Below, in pieces: positions 1 through 5,449 of a stretch of 5,541 bases of DNA; position 1 is the first letter of the stretch, and each line of letters opens with the position of its first letter. A program made the position numbers and the translations under genes. The notes under the pieces are model-generated. The model was not told where the DNA came from. It ran no database searches and saw nothing but the letters and a program-made list of their open reading frames with translations. Source of the DNA: Patescibacteria group bacterium (lineage in GTDB: Bacteria; Patescibacteriota; Doudnabacteria; UBA920); the NCBI GenBank assembly GCA_023473845.1, contig JAMCYA010000041.1, forward strand, positions 1 to 5,541, in the 5' to 3' direction.

Positions 1-1
1 C

Positions 2-721
2 GTGCAGACCCAGGCTTCTGCTGTAACCCAGGCTCAATCTGCCGTGGACGCGGCTCAGGCCGCATTGGACTTTAAAAAAGCCAAGGCCCGGCCGGAAGAT
101 GTGGCCGCCGCCCAGGCGCAGCTTAGTTCGGCCCAGGCGGTTTTACAGCTTGCCCAAAACGCCTACGCTAACGGCTTGGTGACCGCGCCTATTGATGGTT
201 TGATTACTTCAGTTGATGTAAAAATCGGCGAAACCGCTTCACCCGGCAAGCCGATCTTAACCATGATTTCCAACCAGAAATTTCAAATTGAATCCTATTT
301 GTCTGAGTCCGAAGTGGGCCAGATTAAGCTTACGGATCCGGCACAGGTGACATTGGATGCGTACGGGAGCGATTCGGTGTTTAACGCCAGTATTGTGAGT
401 ATCGACCCGGCGGGCAGCATGGTAAATGGCCTGACCGCTTATAAGCTGACCTTGCAGTTTGAGCAGGAAGACGACCGGATTAAGGCCGGCATGGGCGCCA
501 ATGTGATAATTGATGATGCCAAAAAACAAAATGTCTTGGTTGTGCCGTCCACGGCGGTTTTCCGCCAGAATGACCAGGCTTTTGTGCTGACTCAAAATGC
601 TACAGGCGGAGCAACCAGGACCCCGATTCAAACCGGCGGCGAAGGCTTAGATGGCCGGATAGAAGTTGTAAGTGGCCTTTCTGAGGGCCAGCTGGTTGCG
701 ATTTTTGGACGGAATAATTAA
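2..721 (+). CDS. HlyD/MacA-type efflux adaptor (membrane fusion protein), 5'-truncated by window edge
   Basis: This is the C-terminal 239 residues of a periplasmic/extracytoplasmic adaptor that links an inner-membrane pump to the export path. The frame is open to the window edge, so the GTG at base 2 is probably internal; the missing part should hold the membrane anchor and the first half of the lipoyl domain. Visible domains are an Ala/Gln-rich coiled-coil hairpin (residues 1-57, with the turn near the KARPEDVAAA stretch), the second half of the barrel-sandwich (lipoyl) domain starting at VTAPIDG (60-90), a beta-barrel (about 92-170) and a membrane-proximal domain with VVPSTAVF and SGLSEGQLV (about 178-232). 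A membrane-proximal domain is typical of RND- and MacA-type adaptors rather than EmrA. The gene lies 14 nt before a second adaptor and the MFS pump, so it probably belongs to their operon. The family call is secure; the substrate is unknown. Confidence 0.9.
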   Translation: MQTQASAVTQAQSAVDAAQAALDFKKAKARPEDVAAAQAQLSSAQAVLQLAQNAYANGLVTAPIDGLITSVDVKIGETASPGKPILTMISNQKFQIESYLSESEVGQIKLTDPAQVTLDAYGSDSVFNASIVSIDPAGSMVNGLTAYKLTLQFEQEDDRIKAGMGANVIIDDAKKQNVLVVPSTAVFRQNDQAFVLTQNATGGATRTPIQTGGEGLDGRIEVVSGLSEGQLVAIFGRNN

Positions 722-735
722 CCTAAGTAATATTT

Positions 736-1431
736 ATGAGCAATACACTGAAAGAAGTGGAACAAAAAATTGAAGTCAAGGTGGAAGAAGCTGTGGCTAA
801 TCTGGAAAAAGCCGAAAAGAAGCTAATGGACAACCCCTGGGTCAGGGCAGGGGGTGTGTTGGCGGTACTCGCCGCTGTGGTCGGCGGGTTGCTTTATTGG
901 CAGGCGGCCAGTACGCGCATTAATATAGACAAATCGCAAATTGCCGCTCCGCAGATTGCGCTGTCTCCCAGCCAGCCTGGCCAGTTGAGCCAGGTATTTG
1001 TCAACGAAGGTGATTTAATTAAAGCCAATACGCCCGTAGCCAAGGTAGGCGATGAGCTGATAAAAAGTAAAGTGGCCGGGGAAGTGGTGTCCGTAAAAAA
1101 TGACATTGGCAAGAACTTTAACCCGGGCGAAGCCGTGGTGGTGATGGTTGACCCCAAAGAACTGCGCGTGGTTGGCACAATTGAAGAAAATAAAGGGCTG
1201 GATCAGATTCGCATCGGCCAGCTGGTGAGCTTTACGGTGGATGCCTTCGGCTCCAAGGAGTACGAGGGTGTGGTAGATGAAGTTAGTCCGACTGCCAAAG
1301 CCTCCGGCGTGGTGTTCAATATCTCCGACAAGCGCGCCACCCAGGAGTTTGATATCAAAGTCCGTTTTAACCAGGCTAAGTACCCGGAATTGAAAAACGG
1401 CATGTCCGCAAAGATTACTATTTTTAAATAG
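736..1431 (+). CDS. Short membrane-anchored HlyD/EmrA-like adaptor lacking the coiled-coil hairpin
   Basis: A complete 231-residue protein. Residues 1-33 form a charged, heptad-like cytoplasmic helix, and residues 36-55 are a single hydrophobic membrane segment (RAGGVLAVLAAVVGGLLYW). Next come a first lipoyl half-motif (about 78-107, with VNEGDLIKANTPV), directly a second half (110-138, with VAGEVVSVKNDIGKNFNPGE), and a beta-barrel (about 141-229). The barrel's IEENKGLDQIRIGQ segment resembles the EmrA-type barrel, where this stretch is followed by a strand such as VSFTVDAFG. EmrA and HlyD normally insert a long alpha-helical hairpin between the lipoyl halves; here only a few residues join them, which explains the short length (EmrA is about 390 aa). 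The ATG at 736 is the first start after the previous stop; no good Shine-Dalgarno sequence precedes it, so translation may be coupled. It sits 5 nt before the MFS gene and is probably that pump's dedicated partner. Confidence 0.83.
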   Translation: MSNTLKEVEQKIEVKVEEAVANLEKAEKKLMDNPWVRAGGVLAVLAAVVGGLLYWQAASTRINIDKSQIAAPQIALSPSQPGQLSQVFVNEGDLIKANTPVAKVGDELIKSKVAGEVVSVKNDIGKNFNPGEAVVVMVDPKELRVVGTIEENKGLDQIRIGQLVSFTVDAFGSKEYEGVVDEVSPTAKASGVVFNISDKRATQEFDIKVRFNQAKYPELKNGMSAKITIFK

Positions 1432-1436
1432 CAGTC

Positions 1437-2951
1437 ATGTCCGATTCCGCTGCCAAAACTCTTCCTGCTAAACCCGCAAAATCCCCCAGTTTAAAATGGT
1501 GGATTTTGTTAACTGTGATTGTTGGCACTTTTTTGGGCCGGCTGGACCAGACGATTGTCAATTTGGCGCTGCCTAATATTATCGGCGATTTTGGCATTTC
1601 AGTTTCGGCCGCGGGCTGGATTGCAACAGCTTACATTTTGGCAAATGCGGTGTTTGTGCCAATTTGGGGCAAGCTTGGCGATACCATCGGACGGAAAAAA
1701 GTTTATATTCTGGGTTTTAGCATTTTTATTTTAGGTTCGGTACTGGCCGGACTCTCCTGGAATCTGAGTTCCATGATAATTTTCCGGGTCATCCAGGCCA
1801 TTGCCGGCTCCGCTGACTACCCCACGGCCATGGCTATTTTAGCCGTGACTTTTCCAACGGAAAAGGAGCGCGCGCAGGCCCTGGGTATTTGGTCATCCTC
1901 TTTTGCGGCTGCAGCCGTGTTCGGGCCGCTTATGGGTGGGCCGCTTATTGATAATTTCGGCTGGCGTTCCGTGTTTTTAATCAACCTGCCTATCGGCATA
2001 TTGGGTTTGGTCATGGCAGTGAAATTCATTAAAGAGTCCACCTCCGGCCAAAAGAACACCAGCTTTGACTGGTGGGGCGCAATAACCTTGGGGCTGGCTT
2101 TGACTTCGCTGGTGCTGGTGCTGGATAAGGGGACCGACTGGGGCTGGTTGTCGCTGAATGCCTGGCTGTGTTACGCGGTCATGGTTGTGTTTAGCTATGT
2201 CTTTATTAGGATTGAGCAGACTGTGGCCGAGCCGATCGTGGATTTAAAGTTTTTTAAGATCGGAGTATTTGTGAACACGCTCATCAATAACTTTATTATT
2301 TTTATGGGTATGATGGGCGGCCTGTTCCTGATTCCGGTTTTTGCTCAGACTTACATGGGTTACGATGCGACCCAGGCCGGCATGCTGTTTATTCCCATGG
2401 CGGCAGCCTTAATGGCGGCAGCTCCGATTGGCGGAATTTTAACCGGCCGGGTTCAGCCGCGTTATGTGATTGCGGCCAGTACATTTGTGGCGGCGATCGG
2501 TATTTATATGTTTTCGTTTTTGGACGCCAAGTCAGGAGCGATGGATATTATTCTGCCTTTGTCCATTATGGCTTTTGGCATGGGGTTTGGCATGGCCCAG
2601 CGCACCAATATTATTGCCTCCGTGGTGGACCCTCATGAAATCGGCATCGCTTCTTCAGTTTTGGCTCTGGCCCGGAACATTGCGGGCGCGTTCGGAATTG
2701 CTTTTTTCGCCACAATTTTAACCAACGTCACCAACAGTAATGTTCTGCGCTTTGGCCAGCACAGCACGTTGAATGCCCATGACGCCGCCAGTTACCAGAC
2801 TTTTTTGGGCTTGATAATTTTAAAGGCCCAGGTTGACGCTTACAAGGTCGTCTTTTTGATTGCGGCGGCCCTGTTGCTGGTCGGGGCCATTGCCGCCCTT
2901 TGGATTAAAGTAAAAGAAGAGCGCACGGATGTGGAAGTTTTTGTGGAGTAA
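1437..2951 (+). CDS. DHA2-family (EmrB/QacA-type) MFS multidrug efflux permease
   Basis: A 504-residue integral membrane protein, close to EmrB (about 512) and QacA (514), with hydrophobic segments consistent with 14 membrane helices. It is expected to export drugs or other amphiphilic compounds in exchange for protons. Family motifs visible in order are D1 (LDQTIVNLALPN, residues 36-47) with the helix-1 Asp37 used in proton coupling; motif A (GKLGDTIGRKKV, 78-89) in the loop between helices 2 and 3; a motif-B-like FRVIQAIAGS (116-125), in which the common Gln-Gly is Gln-Ala; the antiporter motif C region (GPLMGGPLIDNFGWRSVF, 163-180) followed by LINLPIG; and a late conserved LARNIAGAFGIA (411-422). 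The ATG lies 5 nt after the adaptor stop and no clear ribosome-binding site is seen, which suggests translational coupling. Substrate cannot be read from the sequence. Confidence 0.93.
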   Translation: MSDSAAKTLPAKPAKSPSLKWWILLTVIVGTFLGRLDQTIVNLALPNIIGDFGISVSAAGWIATAYILANAVFVPIWGKLGDTIGRKKVYILGFSIFILGSVLAGLSWNLSSMIIFRVIQAIAGSADYPTAMAILAVTFPTEKERAQALGIWSSSFAAAAVFGPLMGGPLIDNFGWRSVFLINLPIGILGLVMAVKFIKESTSGQKNTSFDWWGAITLGLALTSLVLVLDKGTDWGWLSLNAWLCYAVMVVFSYVFIRIEQTVAEPIVDLKFFKIGVFVNTLINNFIIFMGMMGGLFLIPVFAQTYMGYDATQAGMLFIPMAAALMAAAPIGGILTGRVQPRYVIAASTFVAAIGIYMFSFLDAKSGAMDIILPLSIMAFGMGFGMAQRTNIIASVVDPHEIGIASSVLALARNIAGAFGIAFFATILTNVTNSNVLRFGQHSTLNAHDAASYQTFLGLIILKAQVDAYKVVFLIAAALLLVGAIAALWIKVKEERTDVEVFVE

Positions 2952-2967
2952 AATATCCATTTAGCCC

Positions 2968-2993
2968 GCCGGTCGCTCCGTAGGTCGTCCGGC
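2968..2993. repeat. Weak inverted repeat after the efflux operon
   Basis: GCCGG (2968-2972) is mirrored by CCGGC (2989-2993) around a 16-nt loop that also holds part of a GGTCG direct repeat (2971-2975 and 2983-2987). No T-run follows, so this is not a canonical intrinsic terminator. Read-through from the efflux operon into the next gene remains possible. Confidence 0.3.
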
Positions 2994-3000
2994 AAAAACG

Positions 3001-3009
3001 TGGTATGAT
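3001..3009 (+). promoter_or_regulatory. Extended -10 promoter element for the two-helix membrane protein
   Basis: TGGTATGAT is an extended -10 (TG-n-TATGAT, one mismatch from TATAAT) placed 23 nt before the ATG at 3033. At the expected distance upstream (about 2981-2986) there is no recognisable TTGACA, so the TG extension probably compensates. The same CGTGnTAT pattern appears before the hemerythrin gene at 4523-4530. Confidence 0.6.
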
Positions 3010-3032
3010 ACTAATATAAAATTAAGAGTCAA

Positions 3033-3668
3033 ATGACAATGAAAAATAACAGTGTTTTAATGGAAACTTTCGAAAAATGGCTGCCTTTGGCCATAGCTAT
3101 TGTGGTCATGGCGGGTTTGGTATATGTCGCTGTCCAGCAGAATTACCGGCAATCAGCCAATGACCCGCAGATCCAGATTGCCCAGGATGTGGCCGCCGCT
3201 TTATCTGCTGGCCAGGCAGCGCCGGGGAGTGTTGTGCCGCCGAATCCCACTGCGGAAATGTCGCCCAGCCTTTCCACTTTTGTGGCTGTATTCAGTGCCA
3301 CGGGCACGCCAATCGGTTCTTCCGCCGCCCTGGACGGAAAATTACCCGTTCTGCCCGCCGGTGTTCTAGATGCTGCCAAGCAGCGCGGCGAAAACCGGTT
3401 TACCTGGCAGCCGAAAACCGGTGCCAGGTTTGCGGTGGACGTAGCGTATTTTTCAGGAAAGGAAGATGGCTTTGTTTTGGCTGGCCGTTCGTTAAAAGAA
3501 GTTGAGGTGCGGGAGTCCCAGCTTACCCTCATGTCCCTTATTGCTACAGTGTTGGCTTTGGTTCTCACCTTTGGTGCAGAATATTGCCTGGCCATGAAGA
3601 AACAGAAAAAAACCGTTCCGGTGGGCCAGTCCGAATCACCCGAACCTGCAGAGGTAAAACAAGCGTAA
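3033..3668 (+). CDS. Two-helix membrane protein with extracytoplasmic sensor-like domain, function unknown
   Basis: A 211-residue protein with no named family that can be assigned with confidence. A short basic N-terminus leads into membrane helix 1 (about 16-34, WLPLAIAIVVMAGLVYVAV). An extracytoplasmic domain of roughly 130 residues follows, starting QQNYRQSANDPQIQIA, with a Pro-rich loop (62-78) and a C-terminal strand pattern ending GFVLAGRSLKEVEVRESQ. Membrane helix 2 is at about 164-187, and a short Lys-rich, then Glu/Pro-rich cytoplasmic tail ends the protein. This is the topology of the sensory half of histidine kinases or chemoreceptors, with a Cache/PAS-like length between the helices, but no HAMP, kinase or other output domain follows. 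Start choice is ambiguous: ATG 3033 and ATG 3039 are in frame, with a weak AAGAG at 3024-3028 lying 4 or 10 nt upstream. The gene has its own promoter and terminator, so it is probably not strictly part of the efflux operon. Confidence 0.75.
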   Translation: MTMKNNSVLMETFEKWLPLAIAIVVMAGLVYVAVQQNYRQSANDPQIQIAQDVAAALSAGQAAPGSVVPPNPTAEMSPSLSTFVAVFSATGTPIGSSAALDGKLPVLPAGVLDAAKQRGENRFTWQPKTGARFAVDVAYFSGKEDGFVLAGRSLKEVEVRESQLTLMSLIATVLALVLTFGAEYCLAMKKQKKTVPVGQSESPEPAEVKQA

Positions 3669-3687
3669 CCTGATTTTTTGCCTGCTG

Positions 3688-3725
3688 ATAATAAAAGCGC
3701 CCCCTGTGCGGGGCGCTTTTATTAT
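3688..3725. terminator. Bidirectional intrinsic terminator shared by convergent genes
   Basis: A perfect 16-bp stem (3688-3703 with 3710-3725) encloses a 6-nt loop (CTGTGC). The stem core is GCGCCCC/GGGGCGC, flanked by an A-run on the left and TTTTATTATT on the right, so both strands give a G/C hairpin followed by a U-rich tract. It lies 19 nt after the stop of the two-helix protein. Its right arm includes the stop codon (3722-3724) of the minus-strand RelA/SpoT-like gene, so one hairpin ends transcription from both sides. Confidence 0.93.
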
Positions 3726-4378
3726 TCCTTGTCTACATTATTGTTGGGTGACTTGACCTTTTTTCGCATCAGTTTGGACACGACCTTTTCAAAGATTCCC
3801 GCAGCGTTGCTTAAATAATTATCCATCGCGTTTTTCATTTCTTTTTTCGAGTCAGTCACGATTTTTTTGTCCAGTTTTTCAAGTTCCGGCGGCGTTTTAT
3901 AAAAAATATCGTGCTCGATTTCGGACCAGGCGTGGTAAAGAATTTGGGTTAGCTGCACCTCACATTTCAGGCCGGCATATTTTGAGTACTCAGCAAGTGA
4001 CACTCGGTTTTCCGCCAACCCAAAAATTAGGTGCGTGGCCTTGTAGCCGTTCTGTTTGTTATTTTTTTCAACCTTCAAGTCCCCGTTAATTTCTTTTCTT
4101 AAGTCGGCTATAAATTTTCCTATGTCGCTTTCCAGATAAAAAACAATTCTTATTCCAGATAAATCTTCGACATCGGAAAGTTTTTTATAAAATTTACTTT
4201 TGTAGTTAACTTTTTTTTCCAAGCTGGCCAATTCTTTCGTGCGGCTGGTAATTTGGAATTTGTAGCCCTTGTCATTCAGCAGACTGTTTAAAATGCCATA
4301 CATAGCCTTAGAAAAATCTTCGTAAAGATTCCTCTTAATTTTGTACTCCTCAATTAGCCTTTGTGTTGTTTTTTTCAT
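3722..4378 (-). CDS. Small single-domain RelA/SpoT-type nucleotidyltransferase
   Basis: A 218-residue cytoplasmic protein with one RelA/SpoT synthetase domain and no HD hydrolase, TGS or ACT domain; its size matches small alarmone synthetases. The family transfers pyrophosphate from ATP, normally to GDP/GTP to make (p)ppGpp, though toxic members modify other acceptors such as tRNA. Visible motifs are RTKELASLEKK (46-56), the acidic metal-site motif DVEDLSGIRIVFY (69-81), a G-loop-like NGYKATHLIF (110-119) keeping Tyr112 and His116, and CEVQLTQILYHAWSEIEHDIFYK (139-161) with Glu140 and Gln142. The Arg of the usual E-x-Q-[IL]-R-T is Thr144. A charged helical tail follows (about 163-218). The ATG at 4378 has no good Shine-Dalgarno but a TATAAT-type -10 upstream. 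Composition is more A/T-rich than the efflux genes, which may hint at transfer. No small antitoxin-like ORF lies beside it. Confidence 0.87.
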   Translation of the reverse strand: MKKTTQRLIEEYKIKRNLYEDFSKAMYGILNSLLNDKGYKFQITSRTKELASLEKKVNYKSKFYKKLSDVEDLSGIRIVFYLESDIGKFIADLRKEINGDLKVEKNNKQNGYKATHLIFGLAENRVSLAEYSKYAGLKCEVQLTQILYHAWSEIEHDIFYKTPPELEKLDKKIVTDSKKEMKNAMDNYLSNAAGIFEKVVSKLMRKKVKSPNNNVDKE

Positions 4379-4406
4379 TCAGCCGGTGATATCTGCTTGG
4401 ACAGCT

Positions 4407-4412
4407 ATTATA
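4407..4412 (-). promoter_or_regulatory. -10 element for the RelA/SpoT-like gene
   Basis: On the minus strand this is a perfect TATAAT, 28 nt upstream of the gene's ATG. At the usual -35 distance (about 4430-4435) the minus strand reads only T's, so a -35 match is poor. The expected leader is about 20 nt long. Confidence 0.55.
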
Positions 4413-4424
4413 TACTACTTTGAA

Positions 4425-4455
4425 AAGCGAAAAAAGTTACAGCAGTTTTTTGCTT
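4425..4455. repeat. Imperfect A/T-rich inverted repeat in divergent promoter region
   Basis: The arm at 4425-4435 (AAGC, one extra G, then six A's) pairs with TTTTTTGCTT at 4446-4455 around a 10-nt loop. It lies just upstream of the RelA/SpoT-like promoter, over the place where its -35 would be. It could be an operator or a chance product of A- and T-runs. Confidence 0.3.
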
Positions 4456-4524
4456 AACGATAAGCCTAAAATTTTCAAGGGGATGCGGGTTGTATAACGC
4501 GGGGGTGGTTATATGGGCAAAGCG

Positions 4525-4533
4525 TGCTATACT
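4525..4533 (+). promoter_or_regulatory. Extended -10 promoter element for bacteriohemerythrin
   Basis: TGCTATACT is an extended -10 (TG-n-TATACT) 23 nt upstream of the ATG at 4557, the same distance as in the two-helix protein's promoter. No convincing TTGACA is present at 4505-4510. The sequence just upstream holds two similar G-rich blocks (4485-4496 and 4501-4514). Confidence 0.6.
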
Positions 4534-4539
4534 TGGAAT

Positions 4540-4545
4540 AAGGAA
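4540..4545 (+). promoter_or_regulatory. Ribosome-binding site for bacteriohemerythrin
   Basis: AAGGAA lies 11 nt before the ATG at 4557. It is the best Shine-Dalgarno match before any complete gene here, though spaced slightly long. It supports ATG 4557, and no other in-frame start fits it. Confidence 0.5.
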
Positions 4546-4556
4546 ATAACGCATAT

Positions 4557-4967
4557 ATGACAAAATTGGTTTGGCAGGAAGAGTTCAGTTTGCACATTAA
4601 AGAAATTGACGATCAGCACAAGCAATGGGTTGGGCTGATTGGCAGACTGAATGATGCGATAACGCAGGGACAGGTGGAAAAAGATTTGGAGAAAATCTTT
4701 GGCCAAGTATCTGAGCATACGGCTTTACACTTTGCTACAGAAGAAAAATATTTTAAGCTTTTCGGTTACGATGGCTCCGATGAGCATGTTGCCGCTCATC
4801 AGGGTTTTACTCAAAAAATTTCTAACTTGCAGAAACAGATGCATGCGAATAACAAGTTCCAAATTTCTTTGGAGCTTGCCGCGATGTTGGAGATTTGGGT
4901 TGCAGATCATGTACTGGTGATGGATAAAAAGTATGAAAAGTGTTTTCATGAACATGGCTTGCGCTAA
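4557..4967 (+). CDS. Bacteriohemerythrin (single-domain di-iron O2-binding protein)
   Basis: A 136-residue soluble protein, the usual length for a single-domain bacteriohemerythrin. It starts with the family's LVWQEEFSLHIKEIDDQHKQWV, and all seven expected di-iron ligands are present at canonical spacing: His21 (DDQH), His58 and Glu62 (HFATEE), His77 and His81 (HVAAH), His118 and Asp123 (ADHVLVMD). Such proteins bind O2 reversibly at a non-haem di-iron site and are credited with O2 storage, delivery or sensing; no output domain is fused here, so binding or buffering of O2 (or NO) in the cytoplasm is the likely role. It is transcribed alone, with its own promoter and terminator, divergently from the RelA/SpoT-like gene across 178 nt. 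The intact ligand set makes the call secure. Confidence 0.96.
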   Translation: MTKLVWQEEFSLHIKEIDDQHKQWVGLIGRLNDAITQGQVEKDLEKIFGQVSEHTALHFATEEKYFKLFGYDGSDEHVAAHQGFTQKISNLQKQMHANNKFQISLELAAMLEIWVADHVLVMDKKYEKCFHEHGLR

Positions 4968-5000
4968 TTTTTTGCTGGCAATATAAGCGGGGTTTTCAAT

Positions 5001-5045
5001 AAAACAGTGTGGATAACCGAAAGGTTACCGCACTGTTTTTATTTT
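5001..5045 (+). terminator. Intrinsic terminator after bacteriohemerythrin, possibly bidirectional
   Basis: The stem 5001-5018 pairs with 5023-5039 through one bulged A (5013) and one G-T pair, closed by a GAAA tetraloop of the GNRA type (5019-5022). A T-rich tract TTTTTATTTT (5036-5045) follows. It lies 33 nt after the hemerythrin stop. The minus strand also ends in a T-run, so it could stop transcription entering from the right. Confidence 0.92.
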
Positions 5046-5417
5046 AGCAAACAATTTTATGGCAATTTGGCATAAGCATGGGTTTGTAAGGGGAGCCGAG
5101 CTCTGCACGTGCAATCAATTATCTGTTTCTCAAAAAATTGCAACGTATTTTTTACTGTCTCCCGTGTAAAATTATAAGGAAAATACATTAGGAATACAGG
5201 CGTTTAAAAAAGATTATATTTTTAAAATTTGATTTGCGTTGAAAATGAAAAGTAAATTAGCTTTAATTTGGTTGTGCTTGAGCGGTTAATTTCAATGGCG
5301 AAAACTTGAATTTTTTTAAAGTTCCACGGATGTTTTTTCCGTTTAGTCCGTTATAAGAAGTTTTTTGGCAGCATTTTTTTATCTTGGGATTCATTCATTT
5401 GAGTAAACAGCCTAATT

Positions 5418-5440
5418 TTTTTGGATATATCCCCCAAAAA
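5418..5440. repeat. Inverted repeat overlapping the -35 region of the right-end promoter
   Basis: TTTTTGG (5418-5424) is mirrored by CCAAAAA (5434-5440) around a 9-nt loop; inside it GGATATATCC (5423-5432) is itself a perfect 10-bp palindrome. It covers the proposed -35 and ends where the extended -10 begins, a usual place for a repressor operator. No regulator gene is visible in the window. Confidence 0.35.
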
Positions 5441-5449
5441 TGTGATAAT
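5421..5449 (+). promoter_or_regulatory. Candidate promoter for a gene beyond the right edge
   Basis: TTGGAT (5421-5426) is spaced 17 nt from GATAAT (5444-5449), which is preceded by TG at 5441-5442, giving an extended -10. Transcription would start near 5456. The leader contains AGGAGA (5509-5514) and ends in a GAGAGAGAG purine run (5533-5541), but no ATG follows in the window. The opposite strand also has a TGCTATATA element here (5453-5461). Confidence 0.45.

Noticed and set aside
257..631. 124-codon open frame on the minus strand within the first adaptor gene
   Set aside because: The plus-strand frame is a clear HlyD-type protein over the same bases. The antisense translation has no recognisable family features.
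2968..2993. Intrinsic terminator of the efflux operon
   Set aside because: The inverted repeat has only 5-bp arms, a 16-nt loop and no following T-run, so it is listed as a weak repeat only.
3143..3595. 150-codon open frame on the minus strand, antisense to the two-helix membrane protein
   Set aside because: It lies inside a gene with coherent membrane topology, its own promoter and terminator, and its translation shows no domain or hydrophobic pattern. It is a shadow of G/C-rich codon positions.
3722..4378. Two-gene toxin-antitoxin operon built on the RelA/SpoT-like protein
   Set aside because: No second small ORF adjoins the gene on the same strand: upstream is a promoter region and downstream is the shared terminator. 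A fused antitoxin is also not evident in the short C-terminal tail.
5104..5113. Perfect palindrome TGCACGTGCA as a regulator site or mobile-element end
   Set aside because: It is a single isolated 10-bp palindrome with no second copy, no flanking duplication and no promoter around it.
5059..5169. 36-codon ATG frame at the left of the A/T-rich region
   Set aside because: No ribosome-binding site or convincing promoter is present, it starts just after a terminator, and the peptide shows no recognisable features. Chance is the simpler explanation.
5245..5289. 14-codon frame MKSKLALIWLCLSG resembling the start of a signal peptide
   Set aside because: It stops at once, no other frame continues it, and there is no ribosome-binding site. 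It could be a decayed gene start, but nothing downstream supports that.
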